A stretch of 64,000 nucleotides of DNA. Origin: Micromonospora sp. C28SCA-DRY-2. Lineage in GTDB: Bacteria; Actinomycetota; Actinomycetes; Mycobacteriales; Micromonosporaceae. How positions within the stretch are numbered: position 1 is the first letter of the stretch; every line of letters starts with the position of its first letter. This document shows, one piece after another, positions 1 through 8,381 of this stretch. The notes beneath the pieces are model-generated. The model was given only the letters and a program-made list of their open reading frames with translations. It was not told the origin of the DNA and ran no database searches. A program made the translations under genes and the position numbers. The stretch lies in NCBI RefSeq assembly GCF_030519475.1, contig NZ_JAUMKD010000002.1, positions 186,001-250,000 of the forward strand, given 5' to 3'.

Positions 1-2260
1 ACCGGTCACCGGCAAGGGTGGCGACCGGCGCATCGGCGGCGCTGTCCCGCCGGGTGACATCGGTGTGGCGGCCGGCGAGGAAGCGCGGGGCCCACCAGTT
101 CGCCTCGCCGAGCAGTCGCATGAGGGACGGCAGGACAACCGCGCGGATGATGGTGGCGTCGATCAGGATCGCGGCGGCGAGCCCCACGCCGAGTTGTTTG
201 AACTCGACGATGGACAGGGTGGCGAAGATGCAGAAGACGGCCACCATGATGATCGCGGCGCTGCTGACCGTCGACGCTGACGAGACGATGCCCTGCTCGA
301 TCGCCCGCCGGGTCGGTACGCCGCGCTGGACCGCCTCGCGGATGCGGCTCACCACGAACACGTGGTAGTCCATCGAGAGCCCGAAGAGGATGACGAACAG
401 CATCAGCGGCAGCCAGGACACGACAGCGCCGTTGGAGGTGAACCCGAGCAGGTCTTCCGCCCAGGTGTGCTGGAACACCAGCACCAGCAGTCCGTACGAG
501 GCGGCCACGGAGATCGTGTTGAGCAGGATCGACACCAACGCCACCACCACCGATCGGAACGTGGCGAGCATGACCAGGAACGTCATGCCGAACACGAACG
601 CGACGACCGGTGGCAGCGCCGCCGCCGTGCGGTCCCGGAAGTCGGCATCGCTCGCGGTACGGCCAGCCACCGCCCACTCCGTGTCCGGGACCGTGCCGAC
701 CGTGGCCGGCAGCAGTTCGCCGCGCAGCCGGCGCAGCGACTGCGTCGCCTCGCTGCTGTCGCTGGCGCCCGCCACGCGGATGGTGGCCAGGAAGACGGTG
801 CCGTCGGCGGACCTGCGCACGGTCGGGGGGCGGTCCTGGGCGAACCGGCCGTCCCCCTTGATCCGCTCGGCAAGATCGGCGAGTTTCCGCTCCACCTCCG
901 GTCCGCCGGTGACGCCGGTACGGACCGCGACCAGATGGCTGGTGCCCAGCTCGTTGCTCGGAAACACCTGCGCCAGGCGGTCGTAGGTGCCCAGGATCGG
1001 GATCGAGCGGGGCAGGTCGGTGGTGGTCGGCCGCTTGAGGTTCATGTCCAGCGCCGGCACGGCGAGGAGCACCAGCGCCCCGGCGGAGAGCACGAACGTC
1101 ACCAGCGGCGCGCGCAGCGCCGGGCGCAGGACCGCCGACCAGAACCGGCTACGCTCCGCCCGCTGGATCCGCCGGCCGAGGAAGGGCACCCGCGGCCGGT
1201 CCACCCAACGCCCGAGGACGACCAGGATCGCCGGCAGGACGGTCAGCGAGCCGACCACCGCCACCCCGACGACCAGGATCGAGCCGGTCGCCATCGAGCT
1301 GAACGTGTTGTCGCCGACCAGGAACAGGCTGGCCATGGCGACCATGACGGCGACGCCGGAGACCAGCACCGCGTGCCCCGAGGTGGCGGCTGCGATCTCG
1401 ACCGCGCTGCGATGGTCCCGCCCGCGAGCGCGTTCCTCCCGCTCGCGGCGAAGGTAGAACAGCGAGTAGTCGACCCCGACGGCCATGCCGATCAGCAGGA
1501 TGATGCTGCTGACCAGTTCACCGGCCGGGAAGGTGTGCGAGGCGAACTGGGCCAGCCCCATGGCACCCGCGACGGCCGACAACGCCAGCACCACGGGCAC
1601 CCCGGCGGCGATCAACGCGCCGAAGCTGAACAGCAGGATCACCAGTGCGACCGGCACGCTGATCAGCTCGGCCTTGACGAAATCCGCCGCCAGCGTCTCG
1701 GTCAGCGCCTTCGCCAGGGACGCCGATCCCACCTGTTCCACCCGCAGGTCGGGATGCCGCTGCTGCGCCTGCCTGGTGGCCTCCAGCAGCGGTCCGACCC
1801 GCGCGTCGGCGTCGTTCGCCGAACCGGTCAGCTCGACCTCGACCAGCACCGCGTCGCGACCCGGCGAGGTGACCGGGTCAGCCACCGTCGCCACCTCGGG
1901 CAGCGCGCGCATCCGCGCCGACAGGTCGGCCGCCACACCCTGCGCACGCTGGAAATCGAGATCCCCGGTTCGGGCCGTGATCAGGACGCTCTCCGCCGCC
2001 GGGGCCTCCGGGAAGGCGCCGGCCTGCTCGATGCGGTCCGCGCGGGCCAGTTCCCCGTGCAGGCTGTCCTGCGTGGTGGCCTCCACCGTACCGACCAGGC
2101 TGCCACCGACCACGCTGGCGAGCACGAAACACAACCAGGCGGTGATCGCGAGCCACGGATGGTTGGCGCTCCACCGGCCGGCCCGCGTGGTGAACGGCGC
2201 CCGGGCAGCCTGCCGCCGGCGACGCCCGGTCGGGGCGGGGTCCACCACACCCGGCGTCAT
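1..2260 (-). CDS. MMPL/RND-family membrane transporter, 3' end cut by window
   Basis: The reverse-strand frame starts at ATG 2260 and stays open to position 1, so about 753 residues are visible and the stop lies outside. It has the MMPL layout: an N-terminal membrane helix (LAITAWLCFVLASVVGG), a large extracytoplasmic domain, a helix bundle with GMAVGVDYSLFYLRR, and a second half with LFGLSMDYHVFVVSRIREA. The final residues LLGEANWWAPRFL are typical of the MMPL C-terminus, so little is missing. Family members export lipids or small hydrophobic compounds with the proton gradient; the substrate cannot be read here. Its ATG overlaps the stop of the small upstream gene (ATGA), so the two are probably translationally coupled. 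The MerR-methyltransferase gene upstream in the same direction may be its regulator. Confidence 0.9.
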   Translation of the reverse strand, partial: MTPGVVDPAPTGRRRRQAARAPFTTRAGRWSANHPWLAITAWLCFVLASVVGGSLVGTVEATTQDSLHGELARADRIEQAGAFPEAPAAESVLITARTGDLDFQRAQGVAADLSARMRALPEVATVADPVTSPGRDAVLVEVELTGSANDADARVGPLLEATRQAQQRHPDLRVEQVGSASLAKALTETLAADFVKAELISVPVALVILLFSFGALIAAGVPVVLALSAVAGAMGLAQFASHTFPAGELVSSIILLIGMAVGVDYSLFYLRREREERARGRDHRSAVEIAAATSGHAVLVSGVAVMVAMASLFLVGDNTFSSMATGSILVVGVAVVGSLTVLPAILVVLGRWVDRPRVPFLGRRIQRAERSRFWSAVLRPALRAPLVTFVLSAGALVLLAVPALDMNLKRPTTTDLPRSIPILGTYDRLAQVFPSNELGTSHLVAVRTGVTGGPEVERKLADLAERIKGDGRFAQDRPPTVRRSADGTVFLATIRVAGASDSSEATQSLRRLRGELLPATVGTVPDTEWAVAGRTASDADFRDRTAAALPPVVAFVFGMTFLVMLATFRSVVVALVSILLNTISVAASYGLLVLVFQHTWAEDLLGFTSNGAVVSWLPLMLFVILFGLSMDYHVFVVSRIREAVQRGVPTRRAIEQGIVSSASTVSSAAIIMVAVFCIFATLSIVEFKQLGVGLAAAILIDATIIRAVVLPSLMRLLGEANWWAPRFLAGRHTDVTRRDSAADAPVATLAGDR

Positions 2261-2469
2261 CGGCCCTGCTCCGACCGGGGTGCGGTGCAGTGAACGGTGC
2301 CGGGTGCACGGGCCGGGATCGGATTCCGCGTCGCGACGGCCAGGCCGGCGGCGGGGGCACCGAGCCGCTCCGTCAGATCGGTCGCCAACCCGACCGGACC
2401 GCCCGGGGGCGGATCAGGCTCCCGGGCCAACCGGCCGACGTGCATCGGTAGCTGCCACAAACGGATCAT
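2257..2469 (-). CDS. small hypothetical protein coupled to the MMPL gene
   Basis: A 70-residue frame beginning MIRLWQLPMHVGRL and rich in proline, with no domain I recognise. The short string PMHVGRL faintly recalls the start of wax-ester-synthase/DGAT enzymes, but this is too little to name it. Two things favour a real gene: TAGCGT lies exactly 7 nt before its ATG, the arrangement of actinobacterial leaderless messages, and its TGA overlaps the MMPL ATG (ATGA). It could act mainly as a leader that opens translation of the transporter. It may also be chance in GC-rich DNA. Confidence 0.4.
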   Translation of the reverse strand: MIRLWQLPMHVGRLAREPDPPPGGPVGLATDLTERLGAPAAGLAVATRNPIPARAPGTVHCTAPRSEQGR

Positions 2470-2476
2470 GCCGAAG

Positions 2477-2482
2477 ACGCTA
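2477..2482 (-). promoter_or_regulatory. putative leaderless -10 element (TAGCGT)
   Basis: TAGCGT on the reverse strand ends 7 nt before ATG 2469. This fits the TANNNT -10 with transcription starting at the start codon. No clear -35 was seen. The same geometry occurs before the genes starting at 11702, 13343 and 51338. Confidence 0.4.
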
Positions 2483-2695
2483 TGAACCCCCCGCGGCCCG
2501 GACCATGGGGTCCACCGCCGACCTCAGCAGGCCGACCTCAACCACCGGGGTGCGGAAAACCGCACCCCGCCGAACGCCCGAAGCGACTGTCGTGTCCCGA
2601 CCGGTTGGCGTCGTGGTCGCCGAGAACCGGGACCGGCTGGTGACGTCGCCGCGGCGGTAGCTGATGTTCCTGGCGGCGCTCTCACGCCCGGTGGT

Positions 2696-3811
2696 TCAGG
2701 CCACGAGCAGGCGGAGACCGAGTTCCGCCGCGTCGAGGGCGAGCAGGTCGCGGTTGCGTTCGGCCCACCGGCCCGAGGAGAGGTCTTCGCGCAGCGTCCT
2801 GACCGCACGCTGCTCGGCCTGCGGCCCGACCCTGGTCCAAACCGAGACCGCGCGGCGTACGTGTTCGTCCAGGTACGCCTCGGGCCGGCGCCAGTGCGCC
2901 TCGAAGAAGCCGTCAGCGCAGTCCCACGGGACGAGCACCGGCTCCGCGCGCCCTCCGATCGCGCGGGTCAGGTCGGCCAGGGACGGCCAGCCGACGAGGA
3001 GGTCTGCGAACTCGGGCAGGTAGTCGCGGGTGAGCCAGAACCGCTGACGCCAGCCGGTGTCGTCGGCGTCGTACGTGAACACCACCACGCGGCGGGCCAC
3101 CCGCCGCATCTCACGCAGCCCGGCGACCGGGTCCGGCCAGTGGTGGACGGTGCTGACCGCCATCGCGGCGTCGAAGGACTGGTCCTCGAACGGCAGGTTC
3201 TCCGCGGCGGCGGCCACGCACGGCGCCGCGCCCACGGGACGCTGCGCCCGCATGACCGCCGACGGTTCCACCGCCGTGACGTCCCGGTCGGGTGGTTCGT
3301 AGGAGCCGGTGCCTGCCCCGACGTTCAGCACGGTGCGTGCGTCCCCCAGCGCATCCCAGATGCGCTCGGCGATCCGTGGCTCGGTCCGCCGCGTCGCCGG
3401 GTAGGCGGATCCGATGGCGTCGTACAGTTGCGCGCCGAACATTCTCAGTTGCTCCTCCGGGGTCGTCCTGATTCCCATCGCCCGCGCCTCCAGCTCCCTG
3501 TCGATGGCCGTCACCATGGCGGCAGCGCGGTCGCGCTGGTCCATCAGCAGGCCGCGCAGCCGGCACAGGTGCGCGACCGCGTCGGTGGCCGGGTCGTCGA
3601 CCAGATCCGCGATCTCCCGCAGGCCGAAGCCGAGCCGCCGGTAGGCGAGCACCTCCCGGAGCCGCTCCACGTCGCCGGCGGAGTAGGCCCGGTGCCCGGC
3701 CGCGGTCCGCGTGGACGGCGCCAGGAGGCCGATCTCGTCGTAGTGGTGCAGTGTGCGGACGCTGACGCCGGCCAACTTCGCCACACGCCCCACTGTCAGG
3801 TGCTCCTCCAC
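2696..3811 (-). CDS. MerR-family regulator fused to a SAM-dependent methyltransferase
   Basis: 371 residues. Residues 5-75 are a MerR winged helix with the diagnostic TVGRVAKLAGVSVRTLHHYD, followed by the linking coiled coil to about 110. Residues 130-260 are a class I methyltransferase fold: motif I VLNVGAGTGSYEPP, the acidic strand end VTAVEPS, and the later motif FDAAMAVSTVHHWPDP as in UbiE-like enzymes. A C-terminal helical part completes the protein. MerR proteins usually carry a small effector domain here, so SAM or a methyl-acceptor may be the signal, or the enzyme may modify a compound exported by the MMPL protein downstream. The listed start is GTG; a GTG at 3793 with GGAGGAG 9 nt upstream is an equal candidate. 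Arms GCCAC/GTGGC at 3812-3828 could be its own operator. Confidence 0.88.
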   Translation of the reverse strand: MEEHLTVGRVAKLAGVSVRTLHHYDEIGLLAPSTRTAAGHRAYSAGDVERLREVLAYRRLGFGLREIADLVDDPATDAVAHLCRLRGLLMDQRDRAAAMVTAIDRELEARAMGIRTTPEEQLRMFGAQLYDAIGSAYPATRRTEPRIAERIWDALGDARTVLNVGAGTGSYEPPDRDVTAVEPSAVMRAQRPVGAAPCVAAAAENLPFEDQSFDAAMAVSTVHHWPDPVAGLREMRRVARRVVVFTYDADDTGWRQRFWLTRDYLPEFADLLVGWPSLADLTRAIGGRAEPVLVPWDCADGFFEAHWRRPEAYLDEHVRRAVSVWTRVGPQAEQRAVRTLREDLSSGRWAERNRDLLALDAAELGLRLLVA

Positions 3812-3904
3812 GCCACCGACTATGTGGCATGACGCCGCGTGAGGAGCAAGCGCTTGGCCGCCGGCATGACCGGATCTCCGGTCAGCGGCATGAACGGGTG
3901 GTGT

Positions 3905-4708
3905 TCACCCCGTGACGAGTTCGGTCAGTGCGGCGCTGGTCGCTTCGTCGGCCGGTAGGAATGCTTCGAGTCGCAGTTCGGCGACGGTGACGTCGGTGGC
4001 GGTACCGAAGTGGGTGAGTGTGGTGATGAGCCGGAGTTCCCGGTTGTCCGGCTCGCTCGTGCGCAGTTGTAGCGGCACCGCGAAGCCGAGGTGGTGCGGC
4101 GCGAGGTGGCGTGGACGCGGCGGTGCCAGGTCGGCGAGTTCGGCGGCGAGGTGGCGGAGCCGGTCGCTCGGGTTGCGCAGGCTCTCGGCCTCGACGCGGG
4201 TGATGATGTGCCATGCCCACTCGTCGAGGTTGACGATGCGCGGCGCGAGACCTCGTGGATGCAGCAGGATCCTGGGCACGCTCGCCGGTGGGGCGAGCAG
4301 GTCCGGGTCGACTCCCCGGGTGATCGTGTGGAACCCGGCGTTGGCCGAGATGAGGTCGCCGTGCCGATCGACGATCACCGCCGGATACGGCAGGTGCCCC
4401 TGAAGGACGCGCTCGAGGGCCGTCCGGATCGGCGCCAACTGGGGGTCGTCCAGGTCGGTCTGTGGGTACGCGGGGGCGAAACCCGCGGCGAGGAGCAGTT
4501 CGTTGCGTTCGCGGATCGGCACCTCCAGCGACTCGGCCAGCCGGATGATCATCGACCGGCCAGGGGTCGAGCGTCCGCTCTCGATGAAGCTGACGTGCCG
4601 TTGGGTGGTGCCCGCACGCACCGCCAGTTCGAGTTGGCTGATGCGTCGGCGGGTGCGCCACGTGCGCAGCCCCGCCGCGAGTCCACCGCTCGCCGATTCG
4701 GTGATCAT
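3905..4708 (-). CDS. XRE-family regulator with MmyB-like ligand-binding domain
   Basis: 267 residues from ATG 4708. Residues 10-70 form an XRE helix-turn-helix (RRRISQLELAVRAGTTQRHV, FIESGRSTPGR). The rest matches the MmyB-like PAS-type domain seen in many actinobacterial repressors (PAVIVDRHGDLISANAGFH, HPRGLAPRIVNLDEWAWH). Longer frames reach back to 4852, but the N-terminal homology starts at MITESASGG and an AGGAGG stands just before ATG 4708, although its 1-nt spacing is unusually short. It is divergent from the NTF2-like gene, and the 115-bp gap between them contains two inverted repeats. By analogy with this family it probably represses its neighbour in response to a small ligand. Confidence 0.88.
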   Translation of the reverse strand: MITESASGGLAAGLRTWRTRRRISQLELAVRAGTTQRHVSFIESGRSTPGRSMIIRLAESLEVPIRERNELLLAAGFAPAYPQTDLDDPQLAPIRTALERVLQGHLPYPAVIVDRHGDLISANAGFHTITRGVDPDLLAPPASVPRILLHPRGLAPRIVNLDEWAWHIITRVEAESLRNPSDRLRHLAAELADLAPPRPRHLAPHHLGFAVPLQLRTSEPDNRELRLITTLTHFGTATDVTVAELRLEAFLPADEATSAALTELVTG

Positions 4709-4742
4709 GCCTCCTGTATACGGGGGGCAGCGCCGTCGGACG

Positions 4743-4811
4743 ATTCCCTGCGGGGAATTGTGGCGGCGCGCCGGCCGCAGCACAGTCGTGGTCGCAACGA
4801 TCATCCACGAC
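4743..4811. promoter_or_regulatory. divergent control region with two inverted repeats
   Basis: Between the XRE regulator and the NTF2-like gene. The first repeat is ATTCCC (4743-4748) and GGGAAT (4753-4758) with a 4-nt centre. The second is GTCGTGG (4785-4791) and CCACGAC (4805-4811) with a 13-nt centre, ending just before the ribosome binding site of the 4824 gene. Either could be the operator of the XRE protein; this is inference from position and symmetry. Confidence 0.45.
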
Positions 4812-4823
4812 CGAAGGATCATC

Positions 4824-5246
4824 ATGGCTGACATCGACCTGAAGGACCTCACGGACCGCTACGTCGCCGTGTGGAATGAACCCGACCCGGAACGACGCCG
4901 CACCGCCATTGCCGCACTCTGGTCGCCCGACGCTGTCCACGTCCTACAACCCCCTCAGGAGATGCGACAGACCGCGGAGGGGCTGGGGTTCGAACGCCTG
5001 ACTCTGGAGGCGCGCGGGCATGACGCGCTGGAACTGCGGGTGAGGCGCGCCTATGAACGGTTCGTCGCTCCGGGCACCTTCGTGTTCCGGTCCCACGGCG
5101 ACGCCGACCGGCTCCACGACGTGGTCAAGTTCCGGTGGGAGATGGTGCCTCGGGCCGGCGGCGACGCGGCCGGTGGCGGGCTGGAGATCCTCATCCTCGG
5201 TGCGGACGGTCGCATCGGCAACGACTACCAGTTCATCGAGGGCTGA
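4824..5246 (+). CDS. NTF2-like / SnoaL-like protein
   Basis: 140 residues beginning MADIDLKDLTDRYVAVWNEP. The start RYVAVWNEPDPERRRTAIAALWSPDAV is the classic opening of the NTF2-like cone fold, and the later strands (FRSHGDADRLHDVVKFRWEM, GLEILILGADGRI) complete it. Many members bind small hydrophobic molecules or catalyse aldol and isomerase reactions; no specific function can be assigned. ATG 4824 has GAAGGA 6 nt upstream. It is divergent from the XRE regulator at 4708, which probably controls it. Confidence 0.85.
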   Translation: MADIDLKDLTDRYVAVWNEPDPERRRTAIAALWSPDAVHVLQPPQEMRQTAEGLGFERLTLEARGHDALELRVRRAYERFVAPGTFVFRSHGDADRLHDVVKFRWEMVPRAGGDAAGGGLEILILGADGRIGNDYQFIEG

Positions 5247-5290
5247 CCACGATGACGGCGGTGCTGCCCCGTCCCGATCGTGACGCCGTT

Positions 5291-5376
5291 CGTCCGGGTC
5301 GTCGGTAAGCGCTGAGCGGCGGTCGTACGCGGTGGGCGGCGGGACCCGAACGCCGCGACCGAGGGGCCGTGAGATC
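5291..5376 (-). repeat. decayed copy of the tRNA-Ile2 3' region
   Basis: The stretch GGGACCCGAACGCCGCGACC and the following GAGGGGCCGTGAG align with the T-arm and anticodon-side part of the tRNA gene at 13545-13621. The preceding CCGGGTCGTC lies at nearly the same distance as in the other copies. Identity is much lower than between the copies at 10900 and 13475. I read it as the displaced end of an older integration at the same tRNA; a chance resemblance is possible. Confidence 0.5.
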
Positions 5377-5429
5377 ACGAGGCCGGCTGCGGCGCGACAC
5401 GGCGTCGTCACGGTGGCGAGCCGGAGCGG

Positions 5430-6428
5430 TCACTCATATCCCATGGCTGGGATGACCGTGCCGAGGGCTGCTTCGATGAACTCGCGGGTCTCGCCGTCGA
5501 ATTGGTCGCTGCGGTGCGTCAGCTTGTGCGACTGGAACGTCGACGGGGTGGCGAAGTCGTCGACGTCGAGCCGTTCGAACAGGGCGCGGCGCTGCCCGGG
5601 CCAGTCGGCCGCGAGGTCTTCTGCTTTCACCTCGACGTATCGCCTGCCCGTCAGGTCGGCCGCGTTCTTCCAGGTGAGCCATCGGTGGTAGACCGGCTTG
5701 AGGTAGGCGAGGGCGCCGTCGACGGTGGGCGGGGCCCACGGCTGGGCCAGGTGGGATGCGAGCACCGCGACCGGGTGACGCTTGATGTGCACGATGGTCG
5801 CCTCGGGGACCAGTTCCCAGAGGAAGTCCATGCACAGCAGGTTGAACGGTGTCTTCTCGCACCAGGTCGGCTTGCCCGCGTCGGCGGCTGCTCCGCCGAA
5901 CATGGTGTCGATCAGGCCCCGCAGGATTCCGAGCAGTTCGCCCCGGTCGCTGAAGTACCTGGGAAGTACCCGCCGGCGGCTCAGCGGCTCGAACGGCCCG
6001 GCCGGCCGGTCGGCGTTCCCGAAGCCTTCCGCGGGCGCGGGTTCGTCGTATGCGCACGCGATCAACCGCGGCCAGAGCTGCTGCACCGCGTCCCGGTAGC
6101 GCCGCTCGCCGACCAGCTCGGGAACGGTCTTGCCGCGATCGTCGCGCCGGCCGGGTACTCGTACGGTGAGGAAGTCGCTCAGCCGGTGCAGGGCGTCCTC
6201 ACCGACCGTGGGGTCGTATCGATCGGTGAGCGCGTCGGCCAGATCCCGCAGGCCACCCGGGTCGACGAGAAACTTCGTCTCCATCGGAATCCGATGGATC
6301 AGTGGATGTTCGCCGATGATGTCGGCGATCCGCGACGTTCCCGAACGGCCCGTACCCGCTACGAAGATCGGTGAGGGGGAAGGCATGCCGAGCAGCCAAA
6401 CCCTCGGCCCGGCGCCCGTGCAAGCCAT
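5430..6428 (-). CDS. sulfotransferase family protein
   Basis: 332 residues from the longest start; MPSPSPIF at 6386 is an alternative. The PAPS-binding P-loop-like motif FVAGTGRSGTSRIADIIGEH is next to that second methionine. The central part contains PTWCEKTPFNL and the second PAPS motif region ATIVHIKRHPVAVLASHLAQ, both usual in bacterial sulfotransferases. Such enzymes move a sulfuryl group from PAPS to a hydroxyl or amine of a carbohydrate, lipid or natural product; the acceptor cannot be told. ATG 6428 has a weak GGGGA upstream. It sits in the accessory block between two tRNA-derived repeats, next to an APH-type kinase. Confidence 0.85.
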   Translation of the reverse strand: MACTGAGPRVWLLGMPSPSPIFVAGTGRSGTSRIADIIGEHPLIHRIPMETKFLVDPGGLRDLADALTDRYDPTVGEDALHRLSDFLTVRVPGRRDDRGKTVPELVGERRYRDAVQQLWPRLIACAYDEPAPAEGFGNADRPAGPFEPLSRRRVLPRYFSDRGELLGILRGLIDTMFGGAAADAGKPTWCEKTPFNLLCMDFLWELVPEATIVHIKRHPVAVLASHLAQPWAPPTVDGALAYLKPVYHRWLTWKNAADLTGRRYVEVKAEDLAADWPGQRRALFERLDVDDFATPSTFQSHKLTHRSDQFDGETREFIEAALGTVIPAMGYE

Positions 6429-6539
6429 TTATCCCCGTCACCGGCTGCTCCGGGCCCGCCCGCCCCCCGCGCCGTGCCTGCCCGACGGCCGCCTCCACCA
6501 AGCGAGCGACGCACGATAGAACCCGCCGATGTGGTTGAT

Positions 6540-7547
6540 TTACGCATTGGCCCGGCGGAGGCGTTCGGCTGCCTGCGCCCGCAGCGCATCGGCGCCCGCC
6601 GGGGTGCCACCGCACAGTGCCAGCTCCCGTGCGTTGTACGCAGCCATCCACAAGCTGGCCGCCCAGGCGATCTCCAGCTCCTCGGCCGTGAACAGGCGCC
6701 GCCGAACGTCCTGATAAGCCACCAGGAACGCCTCGGAGCTGTCGATCGGCGCCAGCGTGGGCGGTCCGGCACTGGCGAACGACCCGCCCGCCGCTCCCAC
6801 GAGCGCCGCCTCCGGCTGCCACGCCAGGCTGTCCCAGTCGTGCACCGCCCACACCTGCCGACCCCGCCACCGCAGGTTCTGCGCCTCGAAGTCGGCGTGG
6901 CCGAGCACGCACGGCAAGCCGGCGGCCAGCAGCCGCTCCCGGGCCCGCTCGGCCGTCTCGACGATGTGCTCGGACACCACACTCTGGTCCCGGCTGTCGA
7001 GGAGGTCGATGGCCGGCCACACCCCGGGATCGGTGTGGTCCCAGCGCACCCAGGGCGGATTCGGCAGCGGCGGCGCGACGGGCACACCGGCAAGTTCGGC
7101 CATCAGCCGGGCGAACACCTCCGCGCAGCGCAGAGCGATGTCCGGGGAGTCCCCGTGCAACACCTCGCCTCCGGGCCGGAATTCCTCGGCGTGCACGGCC
7201 AGTTCACCGACACCGACCACCGGTGTGAGCGGCCGGGCACACGGAAACCCGCGCTCGGCCAGCCGGGCCTGCGCCGCGACGCACGACGAGGCCCGGCCGC
7301 CGTCGGCGCGCGCCTTGACCACGACGTCCCGGCCACCGACCAACCGCAGACCGAACACCATCGAGACCTGTCGCGACTGGAACAGCACGCCGGCGGGATC
7401 GCCGCCCAGTTGGTCGAGACACCAAGCCGGCAACCAGTCCGGCAGCTCGTCCAACGACACACTCAGGACTGTGCCATAGTCACCCAACGCACCGGCGAGA
7501 TCGTCTGCTGGACGAGCACCAACCTGATCCGCTCTCGGTTTCGCCAC
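6540..7547 (-). CDS. aminoglycoside phosphotransferase (APH)-fold kinase
   Basis: 335 residues, GTG start. The N-lobe has the ATP-binding lysine in VGGRDVVVKARADGG. The catalytic loop is GHADFEAQN, which keeps the Asp and Asn of the usual HxDxxxxN, and the metal-binding Asp is in VWAVHDWDSLAWQ. The C-terminal helices end LRAQAAERLRR. Family members phosphorylate aminoglycosides, macrolides, homoserine, choline or small sugars. Nothing in the sequence fixes the substrate, so resistance should not be assumed. It is divergent from the reductase at 7663. Confidence 0.8.
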   Translation of the reverse strand: MAKPRADQVGARPADDLAGALGDYGTVLSVSLDELPDWLPAWCLDQLGGDPAGVLFQSRQVSMVFGLRLVGGRDVVVKARADGGRASSCVAAQARLAERGFPCARPLTPVVGVGELAVHAEEFRPGGEVLHGDSPDIALRCAEVFARLMAELAGVPVAPPLPNPPWVRWDHTDPGVWPAIDLLDSRDQSVVSEHIVETAERARERLLAAGLPCVLGHADFEAQNLRWRGRQVWAVHDWDSLAWQPEAALVGAAGGSFASAGPPTLAPIDSSEAFLVAYQDVRRRLFTAEELEIAWAASLWMAAYNARELALCGGTPAGADALRAQAAERLRRANA

Positions 7548-7662
7548 CGTTCGCGCCGCGCCATATTCGTCGGCGATTAGGCCGTACGGGAGATTGTCCA
7601 GCCACCGTCCTCCGCTCGACTGGTCTAGTCTTCCGAGACCGGCTGACGGAAGGCATCGCGCG

Positions 7663-8226
7663 ATGCGGAAACTGGTCTACGGCATGAACCTGTCCTTGGA
7701 CGGCTACATTTCCGCGCCCGGCGACGACCTCGGCTGGAGCGAGCCGAACGATGAGCTTTTCCAGTGGTGGCTCGATCAAGAGCGGGTGATCAGCCTGTTC
7801 CTGTACGGGCGCCGACTGTGGGAGACCATGAGCGCCTACTGGCCGACCGGCGACCAGCAGCCGGGTGCCACCCCGGCGCAGATCGAGTTCGCGCGGAACT
7901 GGCGGGACACGCCGAAGGTGGTGTTCTCCTCGACGATCGACCAGGTCGACTGGAACGCTCGCCTGGTTTCCGGCGACGCGGTCGCCGAGATCACCCGGCG
8001 CAAGGCCGAGGACGGCGGGCCGATGAGGGTCGGTGGCGCAACGCTCGCCGGGGCGGTCATGCGGGCCGGGCTGATCGACGAGTACGAGATCGTGACCCAT
8101 CCGGTCCTCGTGGGCGGCGGCAAACCGTTCTTCAGTGCGCTGGACGGCTGGGTGGACCTGAACCTGGTGGAGACGCGGACCTTCCCCGGCGGCGTGATCC
8201 TGACCAGGTACGAGACGAAGCGCTGA
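7663..8226 (+). CDS. RibD C-terminal/dihydrofolate reductase-like protein
   Basis: 187 residues beginning MRKLVYGMNLSLDGYIS, the signature of the stand-alone RibD_C family. Further family landmarks are YGRRLWETM, KVVFSSTID, the NADPH-binding MRVGGATLAGAVMRAGLIDE and HPVLVGGGKPFF. These NADPH-dependent reductases share the DHFR fold but their substrates are mostly unknown; a role in riboflavin or folate synthesis is not implied. ATG 7663 was chosen because homology starts there and GGAAGG lies upstream. A second member of the family follows at 8382 on the other strand. Confidence 0.88.
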   Translation: MRKLVYGMNLSLDGYISAPGDDLGWSEPNDELFQWWLDQERVISLFLYGRRLWETMSAYWPTGDQQPGATPAQIEFARNWRDTPKVVFSSTIDQVDWNARLVSGDAVAEITRRKAEDGGPMRVGGATLAGAVMRAGLIDEYEIVTHPVLVGGGKPFFSALDGWVDLNLVETRTFPGGVILTRYETKR

Positions 8227-8381
8227 GCGCGATTCCTTCCCGAGGGGCCTGTCCGCGGGAGCGGCGGCATGCCCCGGAGCTCGGCCGCACCCTGAGCAAG
8301 CGACCGCGCGGTGAACCAGCCGCAGGCGAGGTGCTGGGGCGGGTCGGCGTCGGCCGCCCGACCCGGGACAGCCCGGATCGG

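Noticed and set aside
362..2660. Long plus-strand ORFs opposite the MMPL gene
   Set aside because: They are rich in R, H, G and P without domain features, the normal shadow of a real gene in GC-rich DNA. Many similar ones across the window were dropped.
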